This document shows, piece after piece, positions 5,862 to 13,234 of a stretch of 18,251 nt of DNA (positions are counted from its first letter, which is position 1; every line of letters begins with the position of its first letter). This DNA comes from Dehalococcoidia bacterium (GTDB lineage Bacteria; Chloroflexota; Dehalococcoidia; UBA2979): positions 1 to 18,251 of the forward strand of contig JASLOV010000293.1 of the NCBI GenBank assembly GCA_030745285.1, in the 5' to 3' direction. The notes beneath the pieces were generated by a model. It had not been told where the DNA came from. It saw only the letters and a program-made list of their open reading frames with translations, and did not search any database. Position numbers and translations under genes: made by a program.

Positions 5862-6617
5862 ATGGACGAATCCGGTAAACCCGACTACACCTCGCTCGAC
5901 CTCCCACCCGCCCCCGACGACCGACCGTACGTCCTGACGAACATGGTGATGTCCGCCGACGGCAAAGTGGTGATCGAGGGCACCGAGCGGGGACTCGGCT
6001 CCATTGTCGACCAGCGGCTGATGCGCGAGCTGCGCAATAACGCCGATGTCGTCGTGAACGGCGCGAGCACCCTGCGCACGAGCGGCGCCTCGCCCCGCGT
6101 GCGCGACGATGACCTGGTCGCGCTGCGCGAGGCGCGGGGCAAGAGCCGGCACCCGATCGGCGCGGTGCTGAGCGGCAGCGGCGACCTGCCGCTCGATGGC
6201 GTCTTCTTCACCGGCGATGACTTCGACGCCGTCGTCTACCTGACAGAGCAAACGCCCGCGGAGCGACGGGAGGCGATCCTGGCGACCGGCCGCGACGCCA
6301 TCGTGCTCGGCGGTGACGTCGTGCCGGCGATGCTGCTGCACATGCGGCGGGAGCTCGGCGCGGAGGTCGTGCTCGTCGAGGGCGGCCCGTCGATGAACGG
6401 CGAGCTCTTCCGGCGCGGCCTCGTCGACGAGTACTTCCTCACGCTCGGGCCGGTGGTGGTGGGTGGGAACGGCACGCTCTCGGCCGTCGCCGGACCGGAC
6501 GCGCCAACGCTCGACACCGTCTCGCGCATGGAGATCGTCTCTGCCGTGGGCAACCCGGAGAGCAGCGAGCTGTATCTGCGCTACCGCCGGCTGGGCTTCG
6601 GGGCCCTCGGGCGCTAG
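5862..6617 (+). CDS. RibD C-terminal/dihydrofolate reductase-like family reductase
   Basis: The 251-residue protein has the fold of the reductase half of RibD (pyrimidine reductase of riboflavin synthesis) and of bacterial DHFR-like proteins, which use NADPH. The sequence shows YVLTNMVMSADGKV near residue 25, the RELRNNADVVVNGASTLR segment that contacts cofactor in the family, and VVLVEGGPSMNGELFRRGLV followed by DEYFLTLGPVVVGG towards the C-terminus. No deaminase domain is fused and no other riboflavin gene is nearby, so it may be an accessory reductase rather than a RibD replacement. I chose ATG 5862 because homology begins soon after it and a -10-like hexamer lies six bases upstream. An in-frame ATG at 5820 would add 14 residues without homology. 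It faces the CoA-transferase gene convergently, 39 nt away. Confidence 0.8.
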   Translation: MDESGKPDYTSLDLPPAPDDRPYVLTNMVMSADGKVVIEGTERGLGSIVDQRLMRELRNNADVVVNGASTLRTSGASPRVRDDDLVALREARGKSRHPIGAVLSGSGDLPLDGVFFTGDDFDAVVYLTEQTPAERREAILATGRDAIVLGGDVVPAMLLHMRRELGAEVVLVEGGPSMNGELFRRGLVDEYFLTLGPVVVGGNGTLSAVAGPDAPTLDTVSRMEIVSAVGNPESSELYLRYRRLGFGALGR

Positions 6618-6656
6618 CCCGGTCTCGTCGTCGGGCGCACGGCGCTCCCAATCTGC

Positions 6657-7895
6657 CTAGATCGCGCCGTCCTGGGCGAGGCGGGTGAGCGCCGCGGCGT
6701 CGAGCCCCAGCTCGCCGTAGACCTCCGTGTTGTGCTCACCGAGCAGAGGCGCACGGCGGCAGAACTCGACCGGCGACTTCGTGAAGCGGTAGCCCGCGCG
6801 CGGGTATCGCACCGGCTGGTCGTGGCCGGGCACCTCCGCCTCGACCCAGAAGTCACGGTCCTCCCAGTGGGGGTCGTTCAGGTTCTGCTCGGGACGGCGC
6901 ACAGGGGCGAAGGGCATGTGGATCGCCTGCCCGCCACGGTAGATCTCGTCCGCGGTCTTGCTCTCCATGAAGCGCCCGACGACGTCGATGATGTGGACGC
7001 GCGCCTCGCCGGCGGCACGCGGGTCGGTGTAGAGCACATCGGCGTACTTCGGGTCACGCAGGTCGTCGGCCGCATCGTGCTCGTCGAGCCAGTCGAGCAG
7101 GCGTTCGTAGATCTGCTGCGAACGCGGCACGCCGCCGCCGTGCACCATCGAGTAGTTGCCGTCCGTCGACATGTGCTGCCAGGGCGGAGATCCCGCGACG
7201 GTGGCGTGTCGCGCCGTCTGGCGCTGCACCAGCGACTGATTGTACTCCCAGTTCGGGAACGCGCCCTCCGTCGTACCGGCGACGCACTCGTGGATCGAGA
7301 CGTCGACGAGCTGTCCGTGGCCGCTGGCGGCGCGGAAGAGCACGGCGCTGAGGGCGCCGATCGCCGCGTACTCGCCGCCCATCGCCAGCGAGTGCTCGCC
7401 ATCGGAGCGGATCGGCGGCACCTCGTGGTCGTCGTAGCCGCTGCTCATCGGTGGCCCGCCCAGCGCAATGCTCACGAGGTCGGTGGTCACCCAGTCGCGG
7501 CGCGGGCCGGTGAGGCCGAACGGCGTGATCGAGCACCAGACGAGCTGGTCGTCCTCGAACGACTCGTAGCCGAGCCCGAGCTCGTCGAGCACGCCGGGCC
7601 CGGAGCTGTCGATCACGATGTCGACCCGGGTCACAAGCCGGCGCCAGAGATCCGCGCCGGCGTCGCCTTCGATGTCGAGCGTCACGCCGCGCTTGTTGGT
7701 GTTGAGGTAGGCGTAGTGCAGGCTGGCGTTGACATCGCGGCGGTCGGCGACAAAGGGGCCGGTGTGGCGGCTGCGAGCGCCGGCGGGCGGCTCGACGCGC
7801 ACCAGCTCCACGCCGGCATCGGCTAACAACTTGCCCGTCACCTCGCCGCGGTCGCCGATCTCGATGGCGCGCAGCCCTTCCAGTGGTCCCGCCAT
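6657..7895 (-). CDS. Family III (CaiB/BaiF) CoA-transferase, second of a tandem pair
   Basis: Family III enzymes move CoA between carboxylic acids through an acyl-aspartyl intermediate. The 412-residue protein shows the N-terminal LEGLRAIEIGD, the segment LADAGVELVRVEPP (24-37), NTNKRGVTLDI (65-75), and GHGQLVDVSIHECV (192-205). At the position of the catalytic Asp (D169 in formyl-CoA transferase) my by-eye alignment gives E203. The C-terminal PFAPVRRPEQNLNDPHWEDR is typical. The start is ATG 7895, whose A is the last base of the preceding gene's TGA (TGATG), so the two are almost certainly translationally coupled. The frame is open upstream to 8327, but that part is Arg/Gly-rich shadow of the neighbour. 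A heteromeric enzyme with the upstream paralogue is plausible, as in SmtAB or BbsEF. Substrate unknown. Confidence 0.88.
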   Translation of the reverse strand: MAGPLEGLRAIEIGDRGEVTGKLLADAGVELVRVEPPAGARSRHTGPFVADRRDVNASLHYAYLNTNKRGVTLDIEGDAGADLWRRLVTRVDIVIDSSGPGVLDELGLGYESFEDDQLVWCSITPFGLTGPRRDWVTTDLVSIALGGPPMSSGYDDHEVPPIRSDGEHSLAMGGEYAAIGALSAVLFRAASGHGQLVDVSIHECVAGTTEGAFPNWEYNQSLVQRQTARHATVAGSPPWQHMSTDGNYSMVHGGGVPRSQQIYERLLDWLDEHDAADDLRDPKYADVLYTDPRAAGEARVHIIDVVGRFMESKTADEIYRGGQAIHMPFAPVRRPEQNLNDPHWEDRDFWVEAEVPGHDQPVRYPRAGYRFTKSPVEFCRRAPLLGEHNTEVYGELGLDAAALTRLAQDGAI

Positions 7896-9166
7896 CAGAC
7901 GGCCGCCTCGGAGGCGAGGCGAGCGGCGTCCTCGTCGCTGTAGCCGAGCAGTTCCGTCAGGACCCTGTGAGTGTCCTCGCCGATCAGCGGCGCGCCGCGG
8001 TCCATGCGCCAGCGACCGCGCGAGAACTGCATCGGCAGCCCCTCGAAGCGGTGCGTACCCATCTCCCCGTGGTGGGCCGTGCGGTAGAAGCTGCGCTCGG
8101 CGAGCTGGGGATCCTTCTCCATGCGATCCTCGGCCGTCTGGCAAACGCCGGCCGGCACGCCGCGCGCCTGCAGCTCGTACATCAGCTCGTGCGCCTCCCG
8201 CCCGCGGGTGAGCGAGTTGATGGCGGCGTCGAGCGCCTCCTGCTCCGCCACCCGGCCCTCGTTCGTCAGGTAGCGCGGGTCGGCGGCGAGGTCCGGGACG
8301 CCGAGGCCGGCGCAGAGCTCCCGCCACTGATCCTCACTCTCGGCGACGATCGCGATCCAGCGGTCGTCGTTGTCGCCGTCTGCGGCGCAGCGGTAGATGG
8401 CGTGCGGCGCGATGGCGGGGGCGCGCGAGTGATTGCCGGTGCGCGTATACTCGCGGCCGTTGACCTGGTAGTCGAGCATCGGCACGCCGCCGAGCACCAT
8501 GCCGGTCTCGACCTGCGCCATGTCGATGTGCTGACCCTCACCGGTGCGGTCGCGATGGTAGAGCGCCATCAGCAGCGCGATCGCGCCGTAGAACCCGGCG
8601 GTGTGGTCGAGGTACGAGTAGCCCCAGCCTGCCGGCTCGTCGTCGGCCATCCCGGACATCGCGGTCGCGCCCGAAGCGCCCGCCGCCGTCGGCCCCCACG
8701 TCACGTACGAGGCGTCGCGGCCGACGTGCCCGAAGCCGGAGAGCGAGAGGTAGATGATGTCCGGCTTCACCTCGCGCAGCCGCTCGTAGGGGAAGCCCAT
8801 GCGTGCGAAGGCGCCGGCGCTGAAGTTCTCCACGACGATGTCGGAGATGCCGATCAGCCGCTCGACGGCCTCGCGGCCCTCGGGATGGTGCACGTTGGCG
8901 GTGATGCCGAGCTTGTTTCGATGGAAGTTGTTGTGGAAGCCGCTGGCGTTGAACGAGGGAGGCCCGTCGGGCGCGCGCGCCATGCGGATCGAGTCGAGGT
9001 ACGACTCGTTCTCGACCTTGATCACCTCCGCCCCCAGGTCGGCGAAGATGCGGGTCGCCTGCGGTCCGGCCACGATCCACGAGAAGTCGCAGATGCGGAT
9101 GCCGTCCAGCGGGAGTGGCTTCTGGGCGCCGCTCTCGGCCTCGCTCGCTTCGGTCACGTACTCCAC
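7895..9166 (-). CDS. Family III (CaiB/BaiF) CoA-transferase, first of a tandem pair
   Basis: This 423-residue CoA-transferase shows LDGIRICDFSWIVAGPQATR (20-39), LGAEVIKVEN (44-53), NKLGITANV (84-92), DIVVENFSAGA (109-119), and GEGQHIDMAQVETG (209-222). E220 sits at the usual catalytic Asp position. C-terminal features include RGVPAGVCQTAEDRMEKDPQ and APLIGEDTHRVLTELLGYS. It probably charges an organic acid with CoA from a donor such as succinyl-CoA, in the cytoplasm. The two start options are GTG at 9166 and GTG at 9157. A GAGGTGGAG purine stretch lies between and before them, so the shorter form is also reasonable. The gene begins 24 nt after recQ and ends overlapping the second CoA-transferase. 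A CATAAT hexamer just upstream may give it its own promoter. Confidence 0.9.
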   Translation of the reverse strand: MEYVTEASEAESGAQKPLPLDGIRICDFSWIVAGPQATRIFADLGAEVIKVENESYLDSIRMARAPDGPPSFNASGFHNNFHRNKLGITANVHHPEGREAVERLIGISDIVVENFSAGAFARMGFPYERLREVKPDIIYLSLSGFGHVGRDASYVTWGPTAAGASGATAMSGMADDEPAGWGYSYLDHTAGFYGAIALLMALYHRDRTGEGQHIDMAQVETGMVLGGVPMLDYQVNGREYTRTGNHSRAPAIAPHAIYRCAADGDNDDRWIAIVAESEDQWRELCAGLGVPDLAADPRYLTNEGRVAEQEALDAAINSLTRGREAHELMYELQARGVPAGVCQTAEDRMEKDPQLAERSFYRTAHHGEMGTHRFEGLPMQFSRGRWRMDRGAPLIGEDTHRVLTELLGYSDEDAARLASEAAV

Positions 9167-9182
9167 CTCACGTTGCGGGCTG

Positions 9183-9188
9183 ATTATG
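9183..9188 (-). promoter_or_regulatory. Possible -10 box (CATAAT) in the recQ/CoA-transferase gap
   Basis: On the minus strand CATAAT differs from the consensus TATAAT at one base. It lies 16 bases before the GTG at 9166, between the recQ stop and the CoA-transferase start. The -35 region is poor. It would let the CoA-transferase pair be transcribed apart from recQ. Confidence 0.35.
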
Positions 9189-9190
9189 CC

Positions 9191-11200
9191 CTAGCCGTCG
9201 CCCTCGTTGATCACAGCCAACAGATCACCGCCAAAGCGCTCCACCCTGGAGTCGCCCAGTCCCCACACCTCCCGCAGCGCGGCGCCATCGCGCGGTCGCT
9301 TCGCCACCAGGTCGCGCAGCGTGCGATCGGAGAAGAGCGTGTAAGCGGGTACGCCGTCGGTCCGGGCGCGGTCCAGCCGCCACTCACGCAGGCGGCGGTA
9401 GAGTGGGTCGTCTGCCGAGACCGTGGCGGAACCTTCCGCCTCGGCCGCCGCCCTCGAACGCGAGGATGACCGGGTGGGCGAGGTCGTGCGCGCCGCCCGT
9501 TCCGGGGCGTCCGGGTTCGCCTGCTCCCAGTCGGCGACCAGCCGCAAGAGCTCCTCGCCGAACCAGCGGGCGCGCACGGCGGCGATGCCCCACGTCTCCA
9601 GCAGTTCCTCGTCGCTCTGCGGACGATGGGTCGCCAGGTCCTCGACGGTGCGCGTCTCGAAGACCTCGTACGGCTCGCGGCCGGAGCTCTCCGCCAGGCG
9701 CGTACGCAGCTCGACGATCGCCGCGTAGAGGTCGTGGGGATACGAGGGCCCGGCATCGTCGGCGAGGCCGAGGCAGGCATCGCAATTGCCGCAGTCGTCC
9801 GGCGGGTGCTCGCCGAAGTAGCGCAGGATCACCGCGCGGCGGCACCGGGAGGTCTCGGCGTACTCGGACATCTGCGCCAGACGGCCCTCGGCGTGCCGAT
9901 GGTGCTCGGCGATCGCGCGCGTGTCGATCGGCGCGTCGGGGTCCGCGGAGAGCGGGCGCAGCTCGGCGTCGGCGACCAGGCCGGAGGCGCGCAGCGCCGT
10001 CAGGACGTTGATGAAGCCGTCGCTGTCGACGATGCCGCTGACGTTCGGCCCATCGCCGCGCGCCAGCTCCGGTGCGCTCACCCAGCGCTGCCAGAGTTCG
10101 CGCACCGCGCCGTCATCCGGGTACGCCTCCTCGATGAAGCGCTGCTGGGCGGCACGATCGCGGCGAGCGTAGAGCAGAATGCAGTCCGCCGGGTCGCCGT
10201 CACGCCCGGCACGCCCGGCCTCCTGATAGTAGGACTCCACCCGGCCCGGCAGATTGAAGTGGATCACGAAGCGTACGTCGGGCTTGTCGATGCCCATGCC
10301 GAAGGCGTTGGTGGCGACGATCACCGGCGTCTCGCCGAGCGTGAAGCGGCGCTGGACGGCGCTGCGCGGCCCTCGCTCCATGCCGGCGTGGTAGGCCTCC
10401 GCGCGCACGCCTGCGGCGCGCAAGCCGCCGGCCACGTCCTCGGTGTTGCGGCGGGTGCGAACGTAGACGATGCCAGTCTGCCCGGGCCGCTCGGCGATGT
10501 AGTCCAGCAGCCACGCCTGCCGTTCCGGGACGCCGGACAGCGGCACGACGGCGAACCGCAGATTAGGACGGTCGAACGAGGTCACCACCTGGCGCGCCGC
10601 GCCGGCGATGCCCAGCCGCTCCAGCACGTCCCGGCGCACTTTCGGGTCGGCGGTGGCGGTGAGCGCCAGCGTGCGGGGACGGCCGAGCTGCTCGCGCAGG
10701 CGGTCGAGCATGAGGTAGTCGGGGCGGAAGTCGTGCCCCCACTGCGAGATGCAGTGCGCCTCGTCGATCGCGAGCAACTGCACGCCGCCGCGGCGCAGCC
10801 CGGCGACGAGCCGCTCGTTGCGCAGCCCCTCGGGTGAGAGGTAGAGCAGCGGCACCCGTCCCTCGACGAAGTCGAGGTAGCGCGCATTGCGGTCGTCGCG
10901 AGGGACGTTGGAGTTGATGAAGGTGGCAGCGACGCCGGCGGCGTTCAGCCCCTCCACCTGGTCCTGCATCAGCGCGATCAGCGGGGAGACGACCAGCGTG
11001 CGCCCGACCTCCAGCGCCGGCAGCACGTAGCAGAGGCTCTTGCCGCTGCCGGTGGGCATGACCGCGAGCACGTCCTCGCTGGCCAGCGCCGTCAGCACGT
11101 CCGCCTGGCCGTCGCGCAACTCCGGGAAGCCGAAGGTCTGGCGCAGTGTGCGCCGGTACGGCTCGAGGTCCGAGCTGAAGGCCGCGGCCTCGTTGCTCAC
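9191..11200 (-). CDS. recQ: RecQ family ATP-dependent 3'-5' DNA helicase with two HRDC domains
   Basis: RecQ unwinds DNA in recombination and fork repair. Seen here are Walker A PTGSGKS (49-55), DEAH (146-149), helicase motif III ALTATAD, and the C-terminal helicase lobe ending in the motif VI GRAGRDGDPADC. The zinc site has C453, C470, C473 and C476 (DCGNCDAC). The first HRDC domain starts only about 10 residues after the zinc site (about 488-560), and a second runs at about 598-666. An Arg/Ser/Ala-rich linker joins them. The roughly 100-residue winged-helix (RQC) domain of E. coli RecQ has no room, so this is a rearranged architecture. The start is GTG 11200 (VSNEAAAF), because the longer frame up to 11428 runs over the preceding gene and has no helicase homology. 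It lies 19 nt after the SLOG gene in the same direction. Confidence 0.93.
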   Translation of the reverse strand: MSNEAAAFSSDLEPYRRTLRQTFGFPELRDGQADVLTALASEDVLAVMPTGSGKSLCYVLPALEVGRTLVVSPLIALMQDQVEGLNAAGVAATFINSNVPRDDRNARYLDFVEGRVPLLYLSPEGLRNERLVAGLRRGGVQLLAIDEAHCISQWGHDFRPDYLMLDRLREQLGRPRTLALTATADPKVRRDVLERLGIAGAARQVVTSFDRPNLRFAVVPLSGVPERQAWLLDYIAERPGQTGIVYVRTRRNTEDVAGGLRAAGVRAEAYHAGMERGPRSAVQRRFTLGETPVIVATNAFGMGIDKPDVRFVIHFNLPGRVESYYQEAGRAGRDGDPADCILLYARRDRAAQQRFIEEAYPDDGAVRELWQRWVSAPELARGDGPNVSGIVDSDGFINVLTALRASGLVADAELRPLSADPDAPIDTRAIAEHHRHAEGRLAQMSEYAETSRCRRAVILRYFGEHPPDDCGNCDACLGLADDAGPSYPHDLYAAIVELRTRLAESSGREPYEVFETRTVEDLATHRPQSDEELLETWGIAAVRARWFGEELLRLVADWEQANPDAPERAARTTSPTRSSSRSRAAAEAEGSATVSADDPLYRRLREWRLDRARTDGVPAYTLFSDRTLRDLVAKRPRDGAALREVWGLGDSRVERFGGDLLAVINEGDG

Positions 11201-11219
11201 CCCGTGCCCATTCCGGGGC

Positions 11220-11687
11220 TCACGCTGGGACGGCCCGTTCGCAAGCGTCGACCGCCTCGACGGCGGTGGCGACGCGCTCGATCGGCGGTTGATTGCCGCT
11301 GCCATCGCGCAGCTCCCACGTCGCCAGGCCGATGATCGGCCGGCCGACGTTAAGTCCGAAGGCGATCTCGGAGAGCGTCCCGTAGCTGCCGTCGACGGCG
11401 ACCAGGGCGTTGGCGGTGCGCGCGACAATCGTGTTGCGAGCGTAGCCGATACCGGTGATCACCGGGATGTCGATGAACTCGTTGGCGTCGGCGAGGTCGT
11501 CGCCGGGCAGGATGCCGACGGTGAGCCCGCCCGCCTCCTTCGCGCCGCGGCAGGACTCGCGCATCACCCCGCCGCGGCCGCCAGAGACGAGGGTGTGGCC
11601 GCGCGATGCGACTTCGCGCCCGACCTCATAGGCGAGGCGCAGCGCCTCCCCCTCCGCTTCGTCACCGCCGATTACGCCGATCAGCAC
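11220..11687 (-). CDS. SLOG/LOG-type nucleotide-binding protein (TIGR00725-like)
   Basis: The 155-residue Rossmann-like protein resembles the TIGR00725 family, related to LOG phosphoribohydrolases and to the SLOG superfamily that includes DprA. Residues 3-8 (IGVIGG) form the first strand. The nucleotide-binding segments are SGGRGGVMRESCRGAKEAGG (35-54) and GIGYARNTIVARTANALVAV (79-98). DGSYGTLSE (99-107) stands where LOG enzymes have PGGxGTxxE; E107 is kept, while the first Gly of the PGG is altered. Function is unknown; a hydrolase or sensor of nucleotides is possible. The start is GTG 11687, preceded at exactly six bases by TATCAT, so the mRNA may be leaderless. It ends 19 nt before recQ, and the two may be co-transcribed. 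The upstream gene is divergent. Confidence 0.82.
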   Translation of the reverse strand: MLIGVIGGDEAEGEALRLAYEVGREVASRGHTLVSGGRGGVMRESCRGAKEAGGLTVGILPGDDLADANEFIDIPVITGIGYARNTIVARTANALVAVDGSYGTLSEIAFGLNVGRPIIGLATWELRDGSGNQPPIERVATAVEAVDACERAVPA

Positions 11688-11693
11688 GCGCGC

Positions 11694-11699
11694 ATGATA
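11694..11699 (-). promoter_or_regulatory. Putative -10 element (TATCAT) 6 nt before the SLOG gene GTG
   Basis: On the minus strand TATCAT is followed by gcgcgc and then the GTG start. It matches TATAAT at five of six bases. Transcription would start at about the start codon itself, giving a leaderless mRNA. No convincing -35 hexamer is visible. Confidence 0.5.
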
Positions 11700-11714
11700 G
11701 CCTCGGCGCCGCCA

Positions 11715-12371
11715 ATGACCGAGACGCCCGACGCTACCGAACTCAGCCTGCCCTCCGAGCGCGGCCCGACCCTCTGCGCCTACCACGCCGCGCCCGACGC
11801 CGATGCCAGCGCCGATACCGCCGTGATCATGGTCGGTGGCGGCGACGGCGGGCTCGATGGCCCGGCGGAGGCGCTCTACCCCGACCTCTCCGCGGACCTT
11901 GCGCGTGCCGGCATCGCCGCGCTGCGCGTCGATTTCCGCATCCACCAGTTCCCGGGCGACGTCGAGGAGGCCGTGCATGATGTGCTGGCCGGGCTGAGCT
12001 TCCTGGCCGGCGAGGGTATCGAGCGGGCCGGCCTGCTGGGCCACTCCTTCGGCGGCGCGGTCATGATCGAGGCTGCCGTGCGCGCCCCGGCGGTGGCGAG
12101 CGTGGCGACGCTGGCGACGCAGACGGCCGGGGCACAGCGCGTCGGTGAGCTGGCGCCGCGTCCGCTGCTGCTGATCCACGGCCTGCGTGACATCCGGCTC
12201 ACCCCCGACTGCTCGCGCATGCTGCACGAGATGGCCGGCGAGCCGAAGCGGCTCGAACTGCTGGAAGAGGCGACGCACAGCCTGCGACAGCGCCGCGAAG
12301 ACGTACGCCGCATCGTGCTCGACTGGTTCGTGGACACGCTCGGCGCCTCCGCGCCCGGGCCCAGCCGCTAG
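11715..12371 (+). CDS. Alpha/beta hydrolase (dienelactone hydrolase-like)
   Basis: The 218-residue protein has an alpha/beta hydrolase fold. The nucleophile elbow is GHSFGG with S111, the acid is probably D159 in HGLRDIRLTP, and the catalytic His is H188 in EEATHSL, all in the expected order. The oxyanion region is the Gly-rich VGGGDGGLDGP (40-50). It is probably a soluble esterase or hydrolase; no signal peptide is seen and the substrate is unknown. ATG 11715 is taken as the start. An in-frame ATG at 11694 would add seven residues, and neither has a clear ribosome binding site. The gene is divergent from the SLOG gene and sits 5 nt before the nucleotidyltransferase, so those two are probably one operon. 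Confidence 0.85.
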   Translation: MTETPDATELSLPSERGPTLCAYHAAPDADASADTAVIMVGGGDGGLDGPAEALYPDLSADLARAGIAALRVDFRIHQFPGDVEEAVHDVLAGLSFLAGEGIERAGLLGHSFGGAVMIEAAVRAPAVASVATLATQTAGAQRVGELAPRPLLLIHGLRDIRLTPDCSRMLHEMAGEPKRLELLEEATHSLRQRREDVRRIVLDWFVDTLGASAPGPSR

Positions 12372-12376
12372 CTGCG

Positions 12377-13096
12377 ATGATCGCGGTGGTGCTGGCGGCG
12401 GGGCGAGGCGCGCGGCTGGGCAGCGACCGGCCGAAGGCGCTGCTGGAGTTCGGCGGCCGCACACTGCTCGACCGACACTTCGAGCATCTGCAGCGGCTGG
12501 GCGTCGAGCCGCTCGTCGTGACCGGTTTCCGGGCCGACCTGATCGACGCCCCCTGGACGGTGGCGAACCCGCAGTACGAGCGCGGCAGCGTGATCTCGCT
12601 GCGCGTCGCCCTCGATGCCCTCAATGCCGCCGATGGCGCCGATGCCGCCCGCGGGAGCAACGAGGATCTGCTGCTGATGGACGCGGACGTGCTGTACGAC
12701 GGCAGCATCCTTGCCGATGTGGCCGTCCTCGAACGCGGCTTCGCGCTCGATGCTCGCACCGAGCCGGGGGACGAGGAGATGATGCTCGGCGTTCGTGACG
12801 GGCGCGTGCGCGCACTGCGCCGCGGCCGTCTCGGCGAATTCGAGGGCTTCGAACTCACGGGCGAGTCGGTCGGTTTCACGAAAGTCGACGCCGCCTCGGT
12901 ACCGGCCCTGCGCACCGCCGTCGAAGAGACCGACCCCGAGGGCGACCACGAACAGGCGCTCGACCGCTTCGTCGCCCGGCATGGCGCGGACTACGTACTG
13001 GTCGGTGAACGGCCGTGGATCGAGATCGACTTCGCCGAGGACGTCGAGCGGGCGGAGCGCGAGATCCTGCCGCGGCTCGACGCGGCCGGGAGCTAA
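12377..13096 (+). CDS. LicC/IPCT-like nucleotidyltransferase (GT-A fold NTP transferase)
   Basis: The 239-residue protein transfers a nucleotidyl group from an NTP to a phosphorylated small alcohol or sugar. The N-terminal LAAGRGARLG (6-15) with K20 is the NTP-binding signature. NPQYERGSVISL (64-75) resembles the NPxYxxxNxxSL segment of choline-phosphate cytidylyltransferase LicC and inositol-phosphate cytidylyltransferases. DAD (102-104) and D218 in WIEIDFAEDVERAE are the metal-binding acidic residues. The product is therefore likely a CDP-linked polar head group or sugar-alcohol for lipid or surface-polymer synthesis. No matching CDP-alcohol transferase or lic gene is nearby. The ATG at 12377 lies 5 nt after the stop of the hydrolase gene and likely depends on translational coupling. 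Confidence 0.8.
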   Translation: MIAVVLAAGRGARLGSDRPKALLEFGGRTLLDRHFEHLQRLGVEPLVVTGFRADLIDAPWTVANPQYERGSVISLRVALDALNAADGADAARGSNEDLLLMDADVLYDGSILADVAVLERGFALDARTEPGDEEMMLGVRDGRVRALRRGRLGEFEGFELTGESVGFTKVDAASVPALRTAVEETDPEGDHEQALDRFVARHGADYVLVGERPWIEIDFAEDVERAEREILPRLDAAGS

Positions 13097-13112
13097 CCCG
13101 CGGCCACTGCCG

Positions 13113-13157
13113 GGCGGTCGACGGCGCGGCGGTCAGCGGCGCAGCGGTCAGTGGTTC
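13113..13157. repeat. 15-bp tandem repeat, three degenerate units
   Basis: Three adjacent 15-bp units read ggcggtcgacggcgc, ggcggtcagcggcgc and agcggtcagtggttc (13113-13127, 13128-13142, 13143-13157). They lie just after the nucleotidyltransferase stop and before the leader of the next gene. A small inverted repeat, CCGCGA-tc-TCGCGG at 13170-13183, follows and could be an operator; that is a guess. Confidence 0.5.
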
Positions 13158-13234
13158 GTTGGCTGCTGCCCGCGATCTCGCGGTACCGTCGCGCCATCGG
13201 ACAATCAAGTGCCATCGAATGCAGGAGGACTGCC

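Noticed and set aside
7896..8327. N-terminal extension of the second CoA-transferase, and similarly of recQ (11201-11428).
   Set aside because: Both extensions overlap genuine upstream genes and lack family features, while the internal starts match family lengths.
7883..9469. A 528-codon open frame on the plus strand opposite the CoA-transferase genes.
   Set aside because: It is antisense to clear CoA-transferase and recQ sequence, and its translation is rich in Arg, Val, Ala and His without any domain pattern. Long antisense frames are expected at this G+C content.
9191..11687. A defence system built from the SLOG protein and RecQ.
   Set aside because: No effector, nuclease, cyclase or TIR partner is nearby, and the neighbours are metabolic CoA-transferases. 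Adjacency alone is insufficient.
9626..11714. Long plus-strand frames opposite recQ and the SLOG gene, including an N-terminal extension of the alpha/beta hydrolase.
   Set aside because: The opposite strand carries unmistakable helicase and SLOG motifs; the extension upstream of 11694 shows no homology.
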